Below are positions 17,352 to 27,296 of a stretch of DNA of 64,000 nt, one piece after another. The first letter of the stretch is position 1, and each line of letters opens with the position of its first letter. The notes beneath the pieces are model-generated. The model did not search any database and was not told the DNA's origin. It saw only the letters and a program-made list of their open reading frames with translations. A program made the translations under genes and the position numbers. The DNA comes from Vibrio splendidus (GTDB lineage: Bacteria; Pseudomonadota; Gammaproteobacteria; Enterobacterales; Vibrionaceae), in NCBI RefSeq assembly GCF_002873455.1, contig NZ_MCUN01000009.1:186001-250000 (forward strand), in the 5' to 3' direction.

Positions 17352-18377
17352 ATGTCAGTACCATCAAAAATAAAAGTTATCGGATTTACTCAGTCACTTG
17401 CGATTACCGAGCAAGAGAGTTTGTTTGAGTTTGAAACGAGTCTGCCAGAACTAAAAAATAATGATTTGCTGGTAAAAGTGAATGCGACTTCTATCAACCC
17501 TGCTGACGCCAAAATTCGTATTCGTAATGCTAAGGATAAAACACTCGAACAACCTAAAGTGCTGGGCTATGACGCAGTCGGTGAAGTTGTTGGCAGAGGT
17601 GCTGACGTTGAAGGCTTCGAAGTCGGTGACCGTGTGTACTATGCGGGTGACGTAACACGTATGGGTGCTAACGCAGAATTCCAAGCTGTGGACTACCGTA
17701 TTGCGGCTAAAGCACCTAAGAGCCTTTCTGATGAAGCTGCTGCTGTTATGCCACTAGCAACACTTACCGCTTGGGAAGCGTTGTTTGACCGCCTGCGTGT
17801 TCGTCCTGAAGAGAAAAAGTCTATCCTGATCATTGGTGGAGCAGGCGGTGTAGGTTCAATTACGATTCAATTGGCGAAGCAAATGACCAATCTGAAAGTT
17901 ATCGCTACAGCTTCAAGACCTGAAACTGAACACTGGGTTAGGGATATGGGTGCAGACCATGTGGTGAATCACCGTAACTTGGTTGAGTCTGTACGAGAGC
18001 AAGGTATTCAACATGTAGACTACATCTTCAATGTTGCTGATACAAAAGGGCATTGGGATTCGATGGTTGAGCTAATAGCCCCTCAAGGCATGATCAGTTC
18101 GATTGTTGAGTTTGATGGCGGAGTTGACTTGTCTGCGTTACAAGGTAAATCAGCAGGCTTTATTTGGGAGCTGATGTTTACACGTTCACTGTTCAACACC
18201 GACGATATCCAGAAGCAACAAGACATCTTATTCCAAGCCGCGAATCTGATTGATGCGGGTCGTATTAAATCGACGCTGACCACCACATTGAATGGCTTTA
18301 GTGTTGAGACACTGAAAGATGCACATCAACGTATTGAAAGCAGTGCCTCGATCGGTAAAACAGCCATCAAATACTAA
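17352..18377 (+). CDS. Zinc-type alcohol dehydrogenase-like MDR oxidoreductase (quinone-reductase type)
   Basis: The 341-residue cytosolic protein has a GroES-like N-terminal domain (VKVNATSINPADAKIR, then VLGYDAVGEVVGRG) and a Rossmann domain with the nucleotide loop GGAGGVGS. The zinc ligands of true alcohol dehydrogenases are not seen, so an NADPH-dependent quinone or enone reductase is more likely. A perfect AAGGAG precedes the ATG. It is monocistronic and ends at a strong terminator. Confidence 0.88.
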   Translation: MSVPSKIKVIGFTQSLAITEQESLFEFETSLPELKNNDLLVKVNATSINPADAKIRIRNAKDKTLEQPKVLGYDAVGEVVGRGADVEGFEVGDRVYYAGDVTRMGANAEFQAVDYRIAAKAPKSLSDEAAAVMPLATLTAWEALFDRLRVRPEEKKSILIIGGAGGVGSITIQLAKQMTNLKVIATASRPETEHWVRDMGADHVVNHRNLVESVREQGIQHVDYIFNVADTKGHWDSMVELIAPQGMISSIVEFDGGVDLSALQGKSAGFIWELMFTRSLFNTDDIQKQQDILFQAANLIDAGRIKSTLTTTLNGFSVETLKDAHQRIESSASIGKTAIKY

Positions 18378-18429
18378 TAGCTGATGTGTTTCCGCCGTTG
18401 TTTTGAATCGTTGACGGTTTAAATAGAAG

Positions 18430-18476
18430 AAGCCCCTGATATCTGATTGCTAGTCAAAAAGTATCAGGGGCTTTTA
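18430..18476. terminator. Bidirectional terminator between convergent genes
   Basis: A 12-bp perfect stem (18430-18441 with 18462-18473) encloses a 20-nt loop and has T-rich flanks on both strands. Confidence 0.75.
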
Positions 18477-18489
18477 TTTTGCTTGCGGT

Positions 18490-19113
18490 TTAGTCAGCTT
18501 TTGGTGACTTGATAGGTTTCGATGTTTTGAAGTGAAGCTGTATTAGGTCTAGCTCAAAAGGAACGGGCTGCTTGTCTGCGATCAAAAAGCCGATCTGTTT
18601 GATGTCTTGTGCTTTAAGTTCTGGCGAATCGCTCAGTATCCGGCCTCTGAACACCGCTTGAAAATCATTGAAGTGGAAGGTCTTGTTAAGCTGCTGTCCC
18701 TTAATGGTATCGAAATCGTGTTTGTATTGAACTCGATTACCGTTCTTCGATGTTGTGAACCTCAGTTGGTAGGTTCGACCATCACCAATGAATAATAGCT
18801 CTGCACTATCTATTTCATGGGCAGGTGATTCAATGGAGCGCTTTATAGAACTGAAACCGCCATTATTTTCTAACGATAGCTCGCCCCTGAATCGACTTAT
18901 CCCATCATCATAAATGAACCCGCCGGTTGAGATGCCGCCCATGACATTGTCATTGGTCGCTGTCCATTTTTGTTGTTGATCAGGTTGTGTAAAATCGATC
19001 ATATTTATCTCTGCGGCAACTGACTTGGAATATAAAAAAATTAGGCTGAGTAGCAGCCACAAGGGTGTTGTTAGCCTAAATCGCACTTGCGTCTGAAAAG
19101 CGGTTCCGTTCAT
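18490..19113 (-). CDS. Exported CIA30-like protein
   Basis: About 207 residues. An N-terminal hydrophobic signal ending SVAA is followed by a CIA30 domain: W-x-ATNDNVMGGISTGG, FRGELSLENNGGFSS, and a galactose-binding-like beta sandwich to the end. CIA30 was named from a complex I assembly factor, but bacterial members are uncharacterised; the export signal places this one in the periplasm. The ATG at 19113 is preferred to the GTG at 19125 because GGAGAG sits 6-11 bp before it. Confidence 0.8.
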   Translation of the reverse strand: MNGTAFQTQVRFRLTTPLWLLLSLIFLYSKSVAAEINMIDFTQPDQQQKWTATNDNVMGGISTGGFIYDDGISRFRGELSLENNGGFSSIKRSIESPAHEIDSAELLFIGDGRTYQLRFTTSKNGNRVQYKHDFDTIKGQQLNKTFHFNDFQAVFRGRILSDSPELKAQDIKQIGFLIADKQPVPFELDLIQLHFKTSKPIKSPKAD

Positions 19114-19171
19114 GATTCTCTCCACTGTTTTTCCATAGCGCTACATTGTTTACTCGTTAGCTATGGATGTT

Positions 19172-19438
19172 TTACGGAGAAGGTTCAGTTTCAAGCATAG
19201 CTAAACAACGCTTGATGAAGTCTTCATAGTTCGGTGCCTTGTCGTATTCTATCTTCAACGAACCATGGAACATCAGTGTCACCGTAACGTCTCTGTAGCT
19301 TAACCAACAGGTGTAACCATCGTAATCGTGCCACGCAATCATCTCGCCCAATTGATATTTACTATTCAGTTGTTCTCCAGAGGTACGAATGCACTCAAAT
19401 ACTCTAAGAAATTCCATAATGGTGATTCTGCTGTCCAT
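19172..19438 (-). CDS. Small uncharacterised soluble protein
   Basis: 88 residues with no signal or membrane helix. The mix of acidic, aromatic and hydrophobic residues (MIAWHDYDGYTCWLSYRD) looks like a folded alpha/beta domain. I do not recognise the family. It lies 59 bp upstream of, and on the same strand as, the CIA30 gene, so co-transcription is possible. Confidence 0.55.
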   Translation of the reverse strand: MDSRITIMEFLRVFECIRTSGEQLNSKYQLGEMIAWHDYDGYTCWLSYRDVTVTLMFHGSLKIEYDKAPNYEDFIKRCLAMLETEPSP

Positions 19439-19721
19439 GTGCTGCTCCCGCTGAGTAGTCGATTAAACAATGTTAAGTGCTTGTATTTTAATTAAATACG
19501 ATCTCGCTTTCTGTTCCGATCACATGGGAGAGCAAACGTGATCTTTTTACAGAAAGCTTCTTACTTACAAATCTTTTCTTGAGAAAATAGGATTCAATAC
19601 CAGTTCAGAGAGTCTTATTCTTCTGTTCTGAAGATGAAGTTTGAATCGAGTTACTTATTTTCCATTCTCATGTATTATGCCTGACCATAATTGTATGACA
19701 AATGTGTAATTCTGTTTCCGT

Positions 19722-20615
19722 ATGAGTAAAGTCACCAACCACGCCATCTTGCTTTTGGTATTTGCAAACCTATTGGCGTCTTTTTCCGATGTCTCACTAA
19801 AAATACTGAATGGTGAAGTTCCCACATTTCAGTATGTGTTTATTCGGCAGCTATTGAGCGTGATCTTACTGCTTCCTTTTTGGCTAAAGCTCCCTAAAGA
19901 GACTCGCATGCAAGGCGGTTGCCGCATCAATTTTTTACGGGCTCAATTTATATTAGTGGGTAGTGGTTGTGCGATGATTGCCATTACACACCTTACCTTG
20001 GCGACAGCGAACGCGATGTTCTATGTTGGGCCAATCCTGATGCTTCCTCTGTCTATTGTATTGTTGAAAGAAAGGCCGACATCATCAAAAGTGATCGCGA
20101 CACTGATAGGCTTCGTGGGTGTATTAATTGTGTTGCGTCCGGAGCAATTTCACTGGGCGGCGATTGCAGGGTTAGGCAGTGCGCTTGCAATGGGTGTCGG
20201 TAATATTCTGATCAAGCGTCTGAACGCCGAACAACACATTATCTCGACCTTGTTTTGGACTAGTGTTATGACTCTGCCACTTGCACTGGCGTTTGCATTG
20301 CCGGCATGGGGCGCGATTGAATGGCGTCATGTGGGATGGATCATGGCAATCAACCTGTTCGTTCTTGGTTACCATGCGCTTGTCGTAGTCGCTTATAAAA
20401 AAGCACCGGCAAACCAAATTGCACTCGCAGAATATTCGGGGTTAGTGTTTGTAACCTTGTTTGGCGTGATGTGGTTTGACGAAATCCCCGACACGCTGAC
20501 ATTGGTTGGTATCAGCCTCATCGTTATTCCTATGATGCCGATTAAATGGAAGACGTTCTTTAGTCTAGGGAACAGAGCGCCTCTCGATGTAGAGGTGAAT
20601 CAGCCCAAGTCATAA
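19722..20615 (+). CDS. DMT/EamA-family transporter
   Basis: The 297-residue protein has ten predicted transmembrane helices in two EamA repeats (first repeat ends LPLSIVLLKERPT, second has VFVTLFGVMWFDEIPD). Its substrate is unknown. No ribosome-binding site is evident before the ATG, so the start is less sure than the gene. A T-tailed terminator follows. Confidence 0.88.
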   Translation: MSKVTNHAILLLVFANLLASFSDVSLKILNGEVPTFQYVFIRQLLSVILLLPFWLKLPKETRMQGGCRINFLRAQFILVGSGCAMIAITHLTLATANAMFYVGPILMLPLSIVLLKERPTSSKVIATLIGFVGVLIVLRPEQFHWAAIAGLGSALAMGVGNILIKRLNAEQHIISTLFWTSVMTLPLALAFALPAWGAIEWRHVGWIMAINLFVLGYHALVVVAYKKAPANQIALAEYSGLVFVTLFGVMWFDEIPDTLTLVGISLIVIPMMPIKWKTFFSLGNRAPLDVEVNQPKS

Positions 20616-20670
20616 TATCTGCTGCTTAACCGCCACGTATTGCAAAGACGAAACGTGTTTGATGAAAGAA

Positions 20671-20697
20671 AAGCGAACCCAAGTGGTTCGCTTTTTT
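20671..20697 (+). terminator. Terminator after the DMT gene
   Basis: A 9-bp stem (20671-20679 with 20685-20693) and 5-nt loop run into a T-tract. Nothing else is seen between here and the VOC gene. Confidence 0.85.
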
Positions 20698-20965
20698 GCT
20701 TTTGAATCATCACAGACTTAACAAACGAGCTTAACAAGCCGCATGATCAGGAAGTCAGTTTGGGGTAGTCGTCTAAACTTAACGCCTATCGCTTAAAACT
20801 TGTGTGATTAAAGTTCTCATGCTTGAAGTTTGTATAGCATCAAAAGCAGAACATTAGGGCTCTAAAACGTTCTCGAAATAAAAGCAAATTAGTGCTTTAC
20901 CTAAACTTAACTTGAGGTATTAGGATATGAAACGTTGCTTACGAGAATACTTTAAGGAGAGAAGA

Positions 20966-21385
20966 ATGATTCAACTTGAACATGTGAATTTAGTCGTCAA
21001 AGACATCCCTGAAATGCTGACTTTTTACAAAGCTGCGTTCCCTCATTGGTATGTCCGTGATGAAGGCAAAGGGGAGTGGTCAGGTAAGCCGCGTAACTGG
21101 CTGCATTTTGGTGACGAGTACCAATATATAGCGTTGAGTGATCACGGCGAAGGCGAAAATAGAGACTTGGCTGGGCATTCTGTTGGTCTCGCGCACTTCG
21201 CTTATGTGACTAATAATATCGAAAGTGTAACCAGGCGCCTTGTTGATGCGGGCTTCCCAATTGCCAAGCCCGGAGCCGAAGAACCTTATCGAAAAAACGT
21301 ATACTTTGTGGATCCGGCGGGCTTTGAAATCGAGTTCGTTGAGTATCTTAGCGATGATCCCAAACTGCGTAATGCCACGAGTTAA
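20966..21385 (+). CDS. VOC/glyoxalase-family protein
   Basis: The 139-residue protein has paired beta-alpha-beta-beta-beta modules. Candidate metal ligands are His in QLEHVNLVV, His in VGLAHFAYV and Glu in the C-terminal FEIEFVEYL. The family includes glyoxalases, dioxygenases and resistance proteins; which reaction applies here is open. The ATG at 20966 is chosen because AAGGAGA lies 5 bp upstream; the longer frame from 20927 would place that site inside the coding region. Confidence 0.85.
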   Translation: MIQLEHVNLVVKDIPEMLTFYKAAFPHWYVRDEGKGEWSGKPRNWLHFGDEYQYIALSDHGEGENRDLAGHSVGLAHFAYVTNNIESVTRRLVDAGFPIAKPGAEEPYRKNVYFVDPAGFEIEFVEYLSDDPKLRNATS

Positions 21386-21418
21386 CGGTATGAAAATGCT
21401 TTAGGGAGCACTTATAGA

Positions 21419-21452
21419 AAAGGGCATTGTGGGATATTCCGCAATGCCCTTT
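21419..21452. terminator. Bidirectional terminator
   Basis: An 11-bp stem (21419-21429 with 21442-21452), with extra pairing inside the loop, separates convergent genes. Confidence 0.75.
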
Positions 21453-21492
21453 AAGATCTATTGATTAGCCAACTGATCTTTAGTTTGGTTAC

Positions 21493-22392
21493 CTACTTAG
21501 CTTTAAATGGCACTAACAGTTGTTTTCCAAACACATTGATAAGCGCACCCGTCACGATAAGGCCACCACCTAGGTAGGTCCAAACTGATGGAATCTCGTT
21601 GAACACCCACACACCTAATAGTGCTGAGAACACGATCTGGACGTATGAGTAAGCCGAGGCTTTACCTGCCGCTTGAGTTTGCATTGCTTTGGTTAAACCG
21701 TATTGGCCGATTTGTGTGAAAATTCCGACTAGAACTAACATAACGGTTAAGAACAGGCTCGGCCATACAAAGTCGTTCCAGATAAGAGCTGTTGATATTG
21801 GCAGAGCAACCAGTGGGAAGTAGAAGATGATCACTGAACTGTCTTCAGTCTGGCTAAGCTTCCTCACAATCACATAAGCAATTGAGCTACCAAATGCGCC
21901 ACATAACGCCAGCATAATACTGAATAACGGCAACTCGCTGCTCGCGCCGCTGTTCATGCTTGGCTGAACCATTACTAGTAATCCAGCTAAGCAAAATGCA
22001 ATACAGATCATGGTCGATTTTTGAATGCGTTCTTTTAGGAAAAGTACACCGAGTAACGCGGTAAATACCGGGTGAACGTATTGCAAAATGGTGGCTTCTG
22101 CAAGCGGTAGCGTGGTGACTGCATAGTAAACACACATGAGCGCAGCAGTGCCGACAGCTCCACGGACGAAAAGGAGTGGCTTATTTTGTCCCCAAATTGA
22201 TATGCGTTTTCGTTTCACATCGATATAACTGATGATCAAAGATACCAAAGCTCTTGCTGCAACGATTTCAAATACTGGTATGCCGTAGTTGCTAATGTAT
22301 TTCACACAAGCTGACATTAATGCGAATCCAAAAGCGGAGAGGATCATGAACCTGACCCCAACGGGGATCTGTGAAAAAGAGAAAGAAGGCAT
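21493..22392 (-). CDS. DMT/EamA-family transporter
   Basis: 299 residues, ten predicted helices, two EamA repeats (first repeat with VHPVFTALLGVLFLKERIQ, second with FSALLGVWVFNEIPSVW). It resembles the RhaT/S-adenosylmethionine-carrier-like branch of the superfamily, but the substrate is not assignable. It is a single gene on the minus strand; the next 260 bases hold promoters only. Confidence 0.88.
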   Translation of the reverse strand: MPSFSFSQIPVGVRFMILSAFGFALMSACVKYISNYGIPVFEIVAARALVSLIISYIDVKRKRISIWGQNKPLLFVRGAVGTAALMCVYYAVTTLPLAEATILQYVHPVFTALLGVLFLKERIQKSTMICIAFCLAGLLVMVQPSMNSGASSELPLFSIMLALCGAFGSSIAYVIVRKLSQTEDSSVIIFYFPLVALPISTALIWNDFVWPSLFLTVMLVLVGIFTQIGQYGLTKAMQTQAAGKASAYSYVQIVFSALLGVWVFNEIPSVWTYLGGGLIVTGALINVFGKQLLVPFKAK

Positions 22393-22653
22393 AAAAATAT
22401 CAATCGGTTGAGGGAGAAGGAATGATAGCTTAGTTTAGGAGTGCCGACCAAAGTCTTTGTTTATTGTTTCAAGCTATTGGCGAAAAGCCATCGACTTTGA
22501 GTGTTCGAAGGACGCACAGAATATCTACTACAACTCAGTTTTATAAAATCAACCCCGACATAAAGTGACCTTAATTCAATTCTGATTTTTTTTGGTTTAA
22601 ATTAGCTGTCGGCTTCTTATTATCTCGATGAATAGATAATAAGAGACACTGCC

Positions 22654-24054
22654 ATGAAACCAATAAATACCCTACTCATTTCTGCACTTGCCGCTTGTGC
22701 GTTTAGCCCGGTAAGCTATGCTGATACTATTTTGCACGCTTTCAACTGGAAGTATTCAGACGTCACTGCCAACGCTAATCAAATTGCGCAAGCGGGTTAC
22801 AAAAAAGTGCTTGTTGCTCCGGCAATGAAGTCGAGCGGCACCCAATGGTGGGCTCGCTACCAACCTCAAGACTTGCGAACCATTGATTCCCCTTTAGGTA
22901 ATAAACAAGATTTAGCCGCTATGATCTCGGCACTCAAATCTGTGGGTGTTGATGTGTATGCCGATGTGGTTCTAAACCATATGGCGAATGAAAGCTGGAA
23001 GCGAAGTGACCTAGATTATCCTGGGACCGAGGTACTTAATGACTATGCAAACCGCTCTAGCTATTTTTCCGATCAAACTCTTTTTGGCAATTTAGCACAA
23101 GGTTATGTTTCGGCTAGCGACTTCCACCCAGCAGGTTGTATTTCAAACTGGAACGATCCTGGTCACGTTCAGTACTGGCGTCTGTGTGGTGCCGATGGCG
23201 ATGTAGGTTTACCTGACCTTGATCCGAATAACTGGGTGGTTTCACAGCAGCGTTTATATCTAAAAGCGCTGAAAGGGATGGGAATTAAAGGTTTCCGTAT
23301 TGATGCCGTCAAGCACATGAGTCAGTACCAAATCGATCAGGTATTCACATCTGAGATTACTTCGAACATGCACGTGTTTGGTGAGGTAATTACCAGTGGC
23401 GGGGCAGGGAACAGCGGCTATGAGTCATTCTTAGCGCCTTACCTGAATAATACTAATCACTCCGCGTACGATTTCCCGTTGTTTGCATCGATTCGCTCTG
23501 CATTCTCTATGAGTGGTGGTCTAAATCAGCTGCATGATCCTAAAGCATATGGTCAAGCGCTTGATGATGATCGCTCGATTACGTTTACTATTACGCATGA
23601 TATCCCGACCAATGATGGATTCCGTTACCAAATTATGGGTCCACAAGATGAGCAGCTTGCTTACGCTTACATCCTTGGCAAAGATGGCGGCACGCCGTTA
23701 ATCTACAGTGATGACCTTCCTGATTCTGAAGATAAGGATAGCGGTCGTTGGGGCAATGTCTGGAATAGCTCGAATATGAAGAATATGTTGAGCTTCCATA
23801 ACGCAATGCAAGGCAAATCAATGACGATGATTTCGAGCGACCAATGTACTTTGCTGTTTAAGCGTGGCAAGGAAGGCGTTGTTGGTATTAACAAGTGTGG
23901 CGAAACGCGTGGAGTGACGGTTGATACTTACCAACATGAGTTCAATTGGAATGTTCAATACAAAGACGTATTAAGCAGCGCGACAGAAACCATTTCTTCT
24001 CGCTACCATACGTTCAATCTACCACCACGCAGTGCGCGTATGTTTAAGCTTTAA
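22654..24054 (+). CDS. Secreted alpha-amylase, GH13
   Basis: 466 residues with a signal peptide cut after SYA. The four GH13 regions are present: DVVLNH (I), GFRIDAVKH with the catalytic Asp (II), FGEVI with the acid/base Glu (III) and FTITHD with the transition-state Asp (IV). A small C-terminal beta domain ends FNLPPRSARMFKL. There is no starch-binding module. It should cleave internal alpha-1,4 bonds of starch or glycogen outside the inner membrane. AAGAGA precedes the start. Confidence 0.93.
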   Translation: MKPINTLLISALAACAFSPVSYADTILHAFNWKYSDVTANANQIAQAGYKKVLVAPAMKSSGTQWWARYQPQDLRTIDSPLGNKQDLAAMISALKSVGVDVYADVVLNHMANESWKRSDLDYPGTEVLNDYANRSSYFSDQTLFGNLAQGYVSASDFHPAGCISNWNDPGHVQYWRLCGADGDVGLPDLDPNNWVVSQQRLYLKALKGMGIKGFRIDAVKHMSQYQIDQVFTSEITSNMHVFGEVITSGGAGNSGYESFLAPYLNNTNHSAYDFPLFASIRSAFSMSGGLNQLHDPKAYGQALDDDRSITFTITHDIPTNDGFRYQIMGPQDEQLAYAYILGKDGGTPLIYSDDLPDSEDKDSGRWGNVWNSSNMKNMLSFHNAMQGKSMTMISSDQCTLLFKRGKEGVVGINKCGETRGVTVDTYQHEFNWNVQYKDVLSSATETISSRYHTFNLPPRSARMFKL

Positions 24055-24093
24055 TGTTTACTCAATAGAGCGAACACCACCGGTAGAAAGCCT

Positions 24094-24120
24094 AAGCCGC
24101 AGTCAGTTCTGCGGCTTATT
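24094..24120. terminator. Hairpin terminator between amylase and LysR genes
   Basis: An 8-bp GC-rich stem (24094-24101 with 24110-24117) and 8-nt loop lie between convergent genes; only a short T-run follows. Confidence 0.6.
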
Positions 24121-24144
24121 TGTCTCTGGATTCAAGGTCTATCT

Positions 24145-25137
24145 CTACGGTTGATCGATAATTACACCAAACCAATGGTTCTTATGGGATAGCGATTTCA
24201 ACAACTCGATCTCTTTTACTGTCTCTTCTTTAAGCCATTCAATAAGGTCATTGATGATAGGCGTGTGAGTGCGCTGGTGCATGAAGTAAGTCCAAGCACT
24301 GTGTTGGATCTTTGTGTGCTTAGGGCAGTACAAGAAACCGCGTTGAAGCTCTTGTTGAACCAATAATAGATCAGTAACCGTCACTCCTTCACCTGACAAG
24401 CAAGCACTAAGCGCCATATCCAAAGACAAAAAGCTGGTATTCCTGACGGGTTTCTTTGGGGGAAACTCGACATCTGCCAACCACACTTTCCAGTCGTGAT
24501 GATCTAAGGTTGGATGGAGCCTTGGCAAGGTTAAGATCGAATCGAGGTCGGTGTCTTTATTCGTTAAGTTGGTCGAATTAGCTAAGTTGGCAGAATTAGT
24601 TAAGCTAGTCGAACAGACTGGCGCCATAAACTCTTCACGTAAGAAAGTGATGTCAGGTGCTTTGTCATATCGCTTTTTGAAGCGCGTGTGGAAGATCAGT
24701 AGGTCATACTCACTACTATTAATCGATTCGTCTTCCTCAATTACAGGAACTATGACGATTTCATAATCTTGATAACGCTCGTTTAGTTCCCTTACTTTAG
24801 AGATCAATACTCGCGTAGCGAAACTCAAGGTCGCTTTGATCACAATACGTTTCTGCTTGGGCTCGCTCCAAGAGGCAATGACAGCTTCGATATTGCCGTA
24901 GCTTTCACGCAAAGCCGCATACAAATCATAACCTTGTACCGTTAATTCAATCGCTCGATGCTTACGAATAACCAGTGATGCGTTTAACTCATCTTCAAGC
25001 TGTTTGATCTGTCGGCTGACTGCACTTTGTGTCACGTGCAGCTCTTCGGCAGCCAGAGTAAAGCTCATCAGCCTTGCTGCAGCTTCAAAGGCTTTTAAGC
25101 CATTATGTGAGGGGGGCAAGCTAGGATACGGGGTCAT
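24145..25137 (-). CDS. LysR-family transcriptional regulator with a repeat insertion
   Basis: 330 residues. The N-terminal winged helix reads FTLAAEELHVTQSAVSRQIK, as in GcvA-like members. The effector domain carries an odd insertion of three six-residue units (LTNSAN, LANSTN, LTNKDT) encoded by a triplicated 18-bp unit at 24563-24616. This is probably a surface loop between the two lobes. It is divergent from the MATE gene with 100 bp between starts, so it may control that gene. Confidence 0.88.
   Translation of the reverse strand: MTPYPSLPPSHNGLKAFEAAARLMSFTLAAEELHVTQSAVSRQIKQLEDELNASLVIRKHRAIELTVQGYDLYAALRESYGNIEAVIASWSEPKQKRIVIKATLSFATRVLISKVRELNERYQDYEIVIVPVIEEDESINSSEYDLLIFHTRFKKRYDKAPDITFLREEFMAPVCSTSLTNSANLANSTNLTNKDTDLDSILTLPRLHPTLDHHDWKVWLADVEFPPKKPVRNTSFLSLDMALSACLSGEGVTVTDLLLVQQELQRGFLYCPKHTKIQHSAWTYFMHQRTHTPIINDLIEWLKEETVKEIELLKSLSHKNHWFGVIIDQP
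24563..24616. repeat. Three tandem 18-bp units inside the LysR gene
   Basis: Three consecutive 18-bp units start at 24563, 24581 and 24599 and differ from each other at a few positions. The length keeps the frame, so copy-number changes would lengthen or shorten a Thr/Ser/Asn-rich loop without breaking the protein. Confidence 0.8.
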
Positions 25138-25237
25138 AATTTGTTCGCATGAGTTTACGGAATGTTAGAGTCGCAAATTTATCAATTGAACACCAGCCTC
25201 ATCGATCGTATTTTGTCCAAAATAACTCGAGGCACCC

Positions 25238-26590
25238 ATGAAAAAAATACTCACACTCGCATTCCCTTTGATCATTTCTCAGCTGATCTCTATGGCGTTA
25301 GTCCTTACTGATGTTTGGATGATGTCGCGTATCAGTGTGTCAGCCCTTGCGGCTGGTGGCTTAGGTGCCTCTATCTACTTCTTCATTTTTATCATTGCCA
25401 GCAGCACCGTAGGCTGTGTCGCGAACCTGATCGCGATCGCTTATGGTCAGCGCGTAGCTCGCCCAGAGTTTGGCAATACTCAAATTAGGTTGGCCGTTAA
25501 AGGCGCAGTTATGTTGGCATTCGTACTCAGTGTCAGCTTGATGGCAAGCTTTTGGTTCGCGCCACTGGTATTAGAAGCGGCCAAGCAGCCACAAGAAGTG
25601 ATCACTTTGGCCATGGAATACGTGCATGCCTTGAAATGGGTGATGCTGCCTTCGCTTATATTGTTGGTGCTTCGTGGCTTAACCAGTGCGTTTGGTAATG
25701 TACGCTCCATTCTAGTGATGTCGATCATCACCGTAATCCTGAATGTGCCAGTAAGCTACCTCCTCACGTTCCAACTCGATATGGGTTTAACTGGATTAGG
25801 ACTAGGTACGGCTATTGCGGCATTTATCGTGATGATTGGATACACGGTTTGGGTGTTCAAACGTGATGAGTTCAAACAATTCGCCCCTTGGTTAAATACC
25901 GAAGAGTATTCCATTAAGTTGATGAGCCCTTTATTAATGATGGGTTTACCGATTGGACTCGCGGCTTTACTTGAGCATGGCTTGATATATGGCGGTACCT
26001 TAATGGCGGGAACGATCAGTATTGCTTCGTTAGCCTTACATCAAATCTTGCTTCAATGTTTAAGTTTTACTTGGAACTTCAATTTTGGTTTTTCACAAGC
26101 TGCAGCGATTTTGGTTGGTCGTGATTTTGGTGCGGGTAATTTCGAAGGAATCAAGCGAACGTCAATTCAAAGCTTTATCTTAGTATCGGTGTTGAGCGTC
26201 GTGTTGTCTGCCGTGTTCATTATATGGCCGGAAATGATCGCTTCTATTTTTAAGCTCGACGACGGTACTGGCGCAATGACTTCGTTATTGGCTTCTGTGA
26301 TCTGGGTGGTGGCTCTGTGCTTTATTGTAGATGCTTGGCAGTTACTGGCGATTAACTTGTTGAGAGGGATGAAGATTGTCTCAATGCCGACTGTTATGAC
26401 AGCCATTGGTTACTGGGTGTTTGGTTTGCCTGCAGCCTGGTATTTGATGCCACAGTTTCAGCTTGCTGGGATCTGGGGAGGAATCGGAGTTGGTTTAGGT
26501 GTAACTGGTATTCTTCTACTTATCCAATTAATGCGTGTTATTCAAAAGCACAATCAATCTCCAGATTTGTCTAATCATTCTTATACGTGA
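25238..26590 (+). CDS. MATE-family multidrug/toxin efflux transporter
   Basis: The 450-residue inner-membrane protein has 12 helices in two homologous halves (start FPLIISQLISMALVLTDVWM; second half from MGLPIGLAALLEHGLIYGG). MATE carriers of the NorM branch export cationic drugs or metabolites using sodium or protons. It has its own strong terminator, and the divergent LysR gene is its likely regulator. Confidence 0.92.
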   Translation: MKKILTLAFPLIISQLISMALVLTDVWMMSRISVSALAAGGLGASIYFFIFIIASSTVGCVANLIAIAYGQRVARPEFGNTQIRLAVKGAVMLAFVLSVSLMASFWFAPLVLEAAKQPQEVITLAMEYVHALKWVMLPSLILLVLRGLTSAFGNVRSILVMSIITVILNVPVSYLLTFQLDMGLTGLGLGTAIAAFIVMIGYTVWVFKRDEFKQFAPWLNTEEYSIKLMSPLLMMGLPIGLAALLEHGLIYGGTLMAGTISIASLALHQILLQCLSFTWNFNFGFSQAAAILVGRDFGAGNFEGIKRTSIQSFILVSVLSVVLSAVFIIWPEMIASIFKLDDGTGAMTSLLASVIWVVALCFIVDAWQLLAINLLRGMKIVSMPTVMTAIGYWVFGLPAAWYLMPQFQLAGIWGGIGVGLGVTGILLLIQLMRVIQKHNQSPDLSNHSYT

Positions 26591-26616
26591 TTTGCTAATG
26601 GTGTACTGAACACAAT

Positions 26617-26652
26617 AAAGCCGCAGTCATCATAATGACTGCGGCTTTTTTT
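26617..26652 (+). terminator. Terminator after the MATE gene
   Basis: A perfect 14-bp stem (26617-26630 with 26635-26648), a 4-nt loop and a T-run. Confidence 0.92.
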
Positions 26653-26746
26653 GTTATCTATTCAGATTCTCCCTTTTCTGGGGGGATGGGAAGAATCAAT
26701 ATCAGGGGCGCCTATTTGTTACTAGGCAGATTTATTTACTACGAGA

Positions 26747-27184
26747 TTATTTTCCACCAGACATTGCTGATTTCATCATCGTTTTGAATTGCTCTTTCTG
26801 CTCGTTGGTTAGCACATTGTAAATATTATTTTTCAGACGCATTTCCTGCATCACCATCGACTTCTCAGTTGCTTGAACGGTGTCGATGACTTTCTCCATT
26901 TCCGCTTCATCAAAAACAGGTTGAATCACAAGGTTGATCTGTTTCTTCTTAAGCGCTATCGCCTTATCCATATCAATCTGTGTTCTATCAGATTGGTAAT
27001 CTTCAACAAGAGAAATGACTTCAGCGTGCTGTTCTTCCGTTAGGTTCAAAGAGGCAATCACCATTTGTAGTGGGCTCGCTGCGGGCTGTGGTGGTTGTGT
27101 TGGTGATGAAGCACTCACAAACGGAGCGGTAACGAGTAAAGCTGAAGCCATTAATACACAAAGCGACTTTTTCAGTGATTTCAT
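26747..27184 (-). CDS. Spy/CpxP-like periplasmic protein
   Basis: 145 residues with a signal peptide ending VSA and a helical mature part carrying two LTxxQ motifs (LTEEQ and LTNEQ), the mark of the Spy/CpxP group. Such proteins act as periplasmic chaperones or as feedback inhibitors of envelope-stress sensors. No two-component genes are adjacent here, so a chaperone role is the simpler guess. Confidence 0.82.
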   Translation of the reverse strand: MKSLKKSLCVLMASALLVTAPFVSASSPTQPPQPAASPLQMVIASLNLTEEQHAEVISLVEDYQSDRTQIDMDKAIALKKKQINLVIQPVFDEAEMEKVIDTVQATEKSMVMQEMRLKNNIYNVLTNEQKEQFKTMMKSAMSGGK

Positions 27185-27296
27185 TGAGTTTCTCCTGTTA
27201 GTGGAAAACAGAGTATAGAGTGGTGAGCTGAACTCGATATGAATATTCTATTCAGCTTTCATTCGTTGATTTGAATCCCCGATTCTGAATAAGTGA

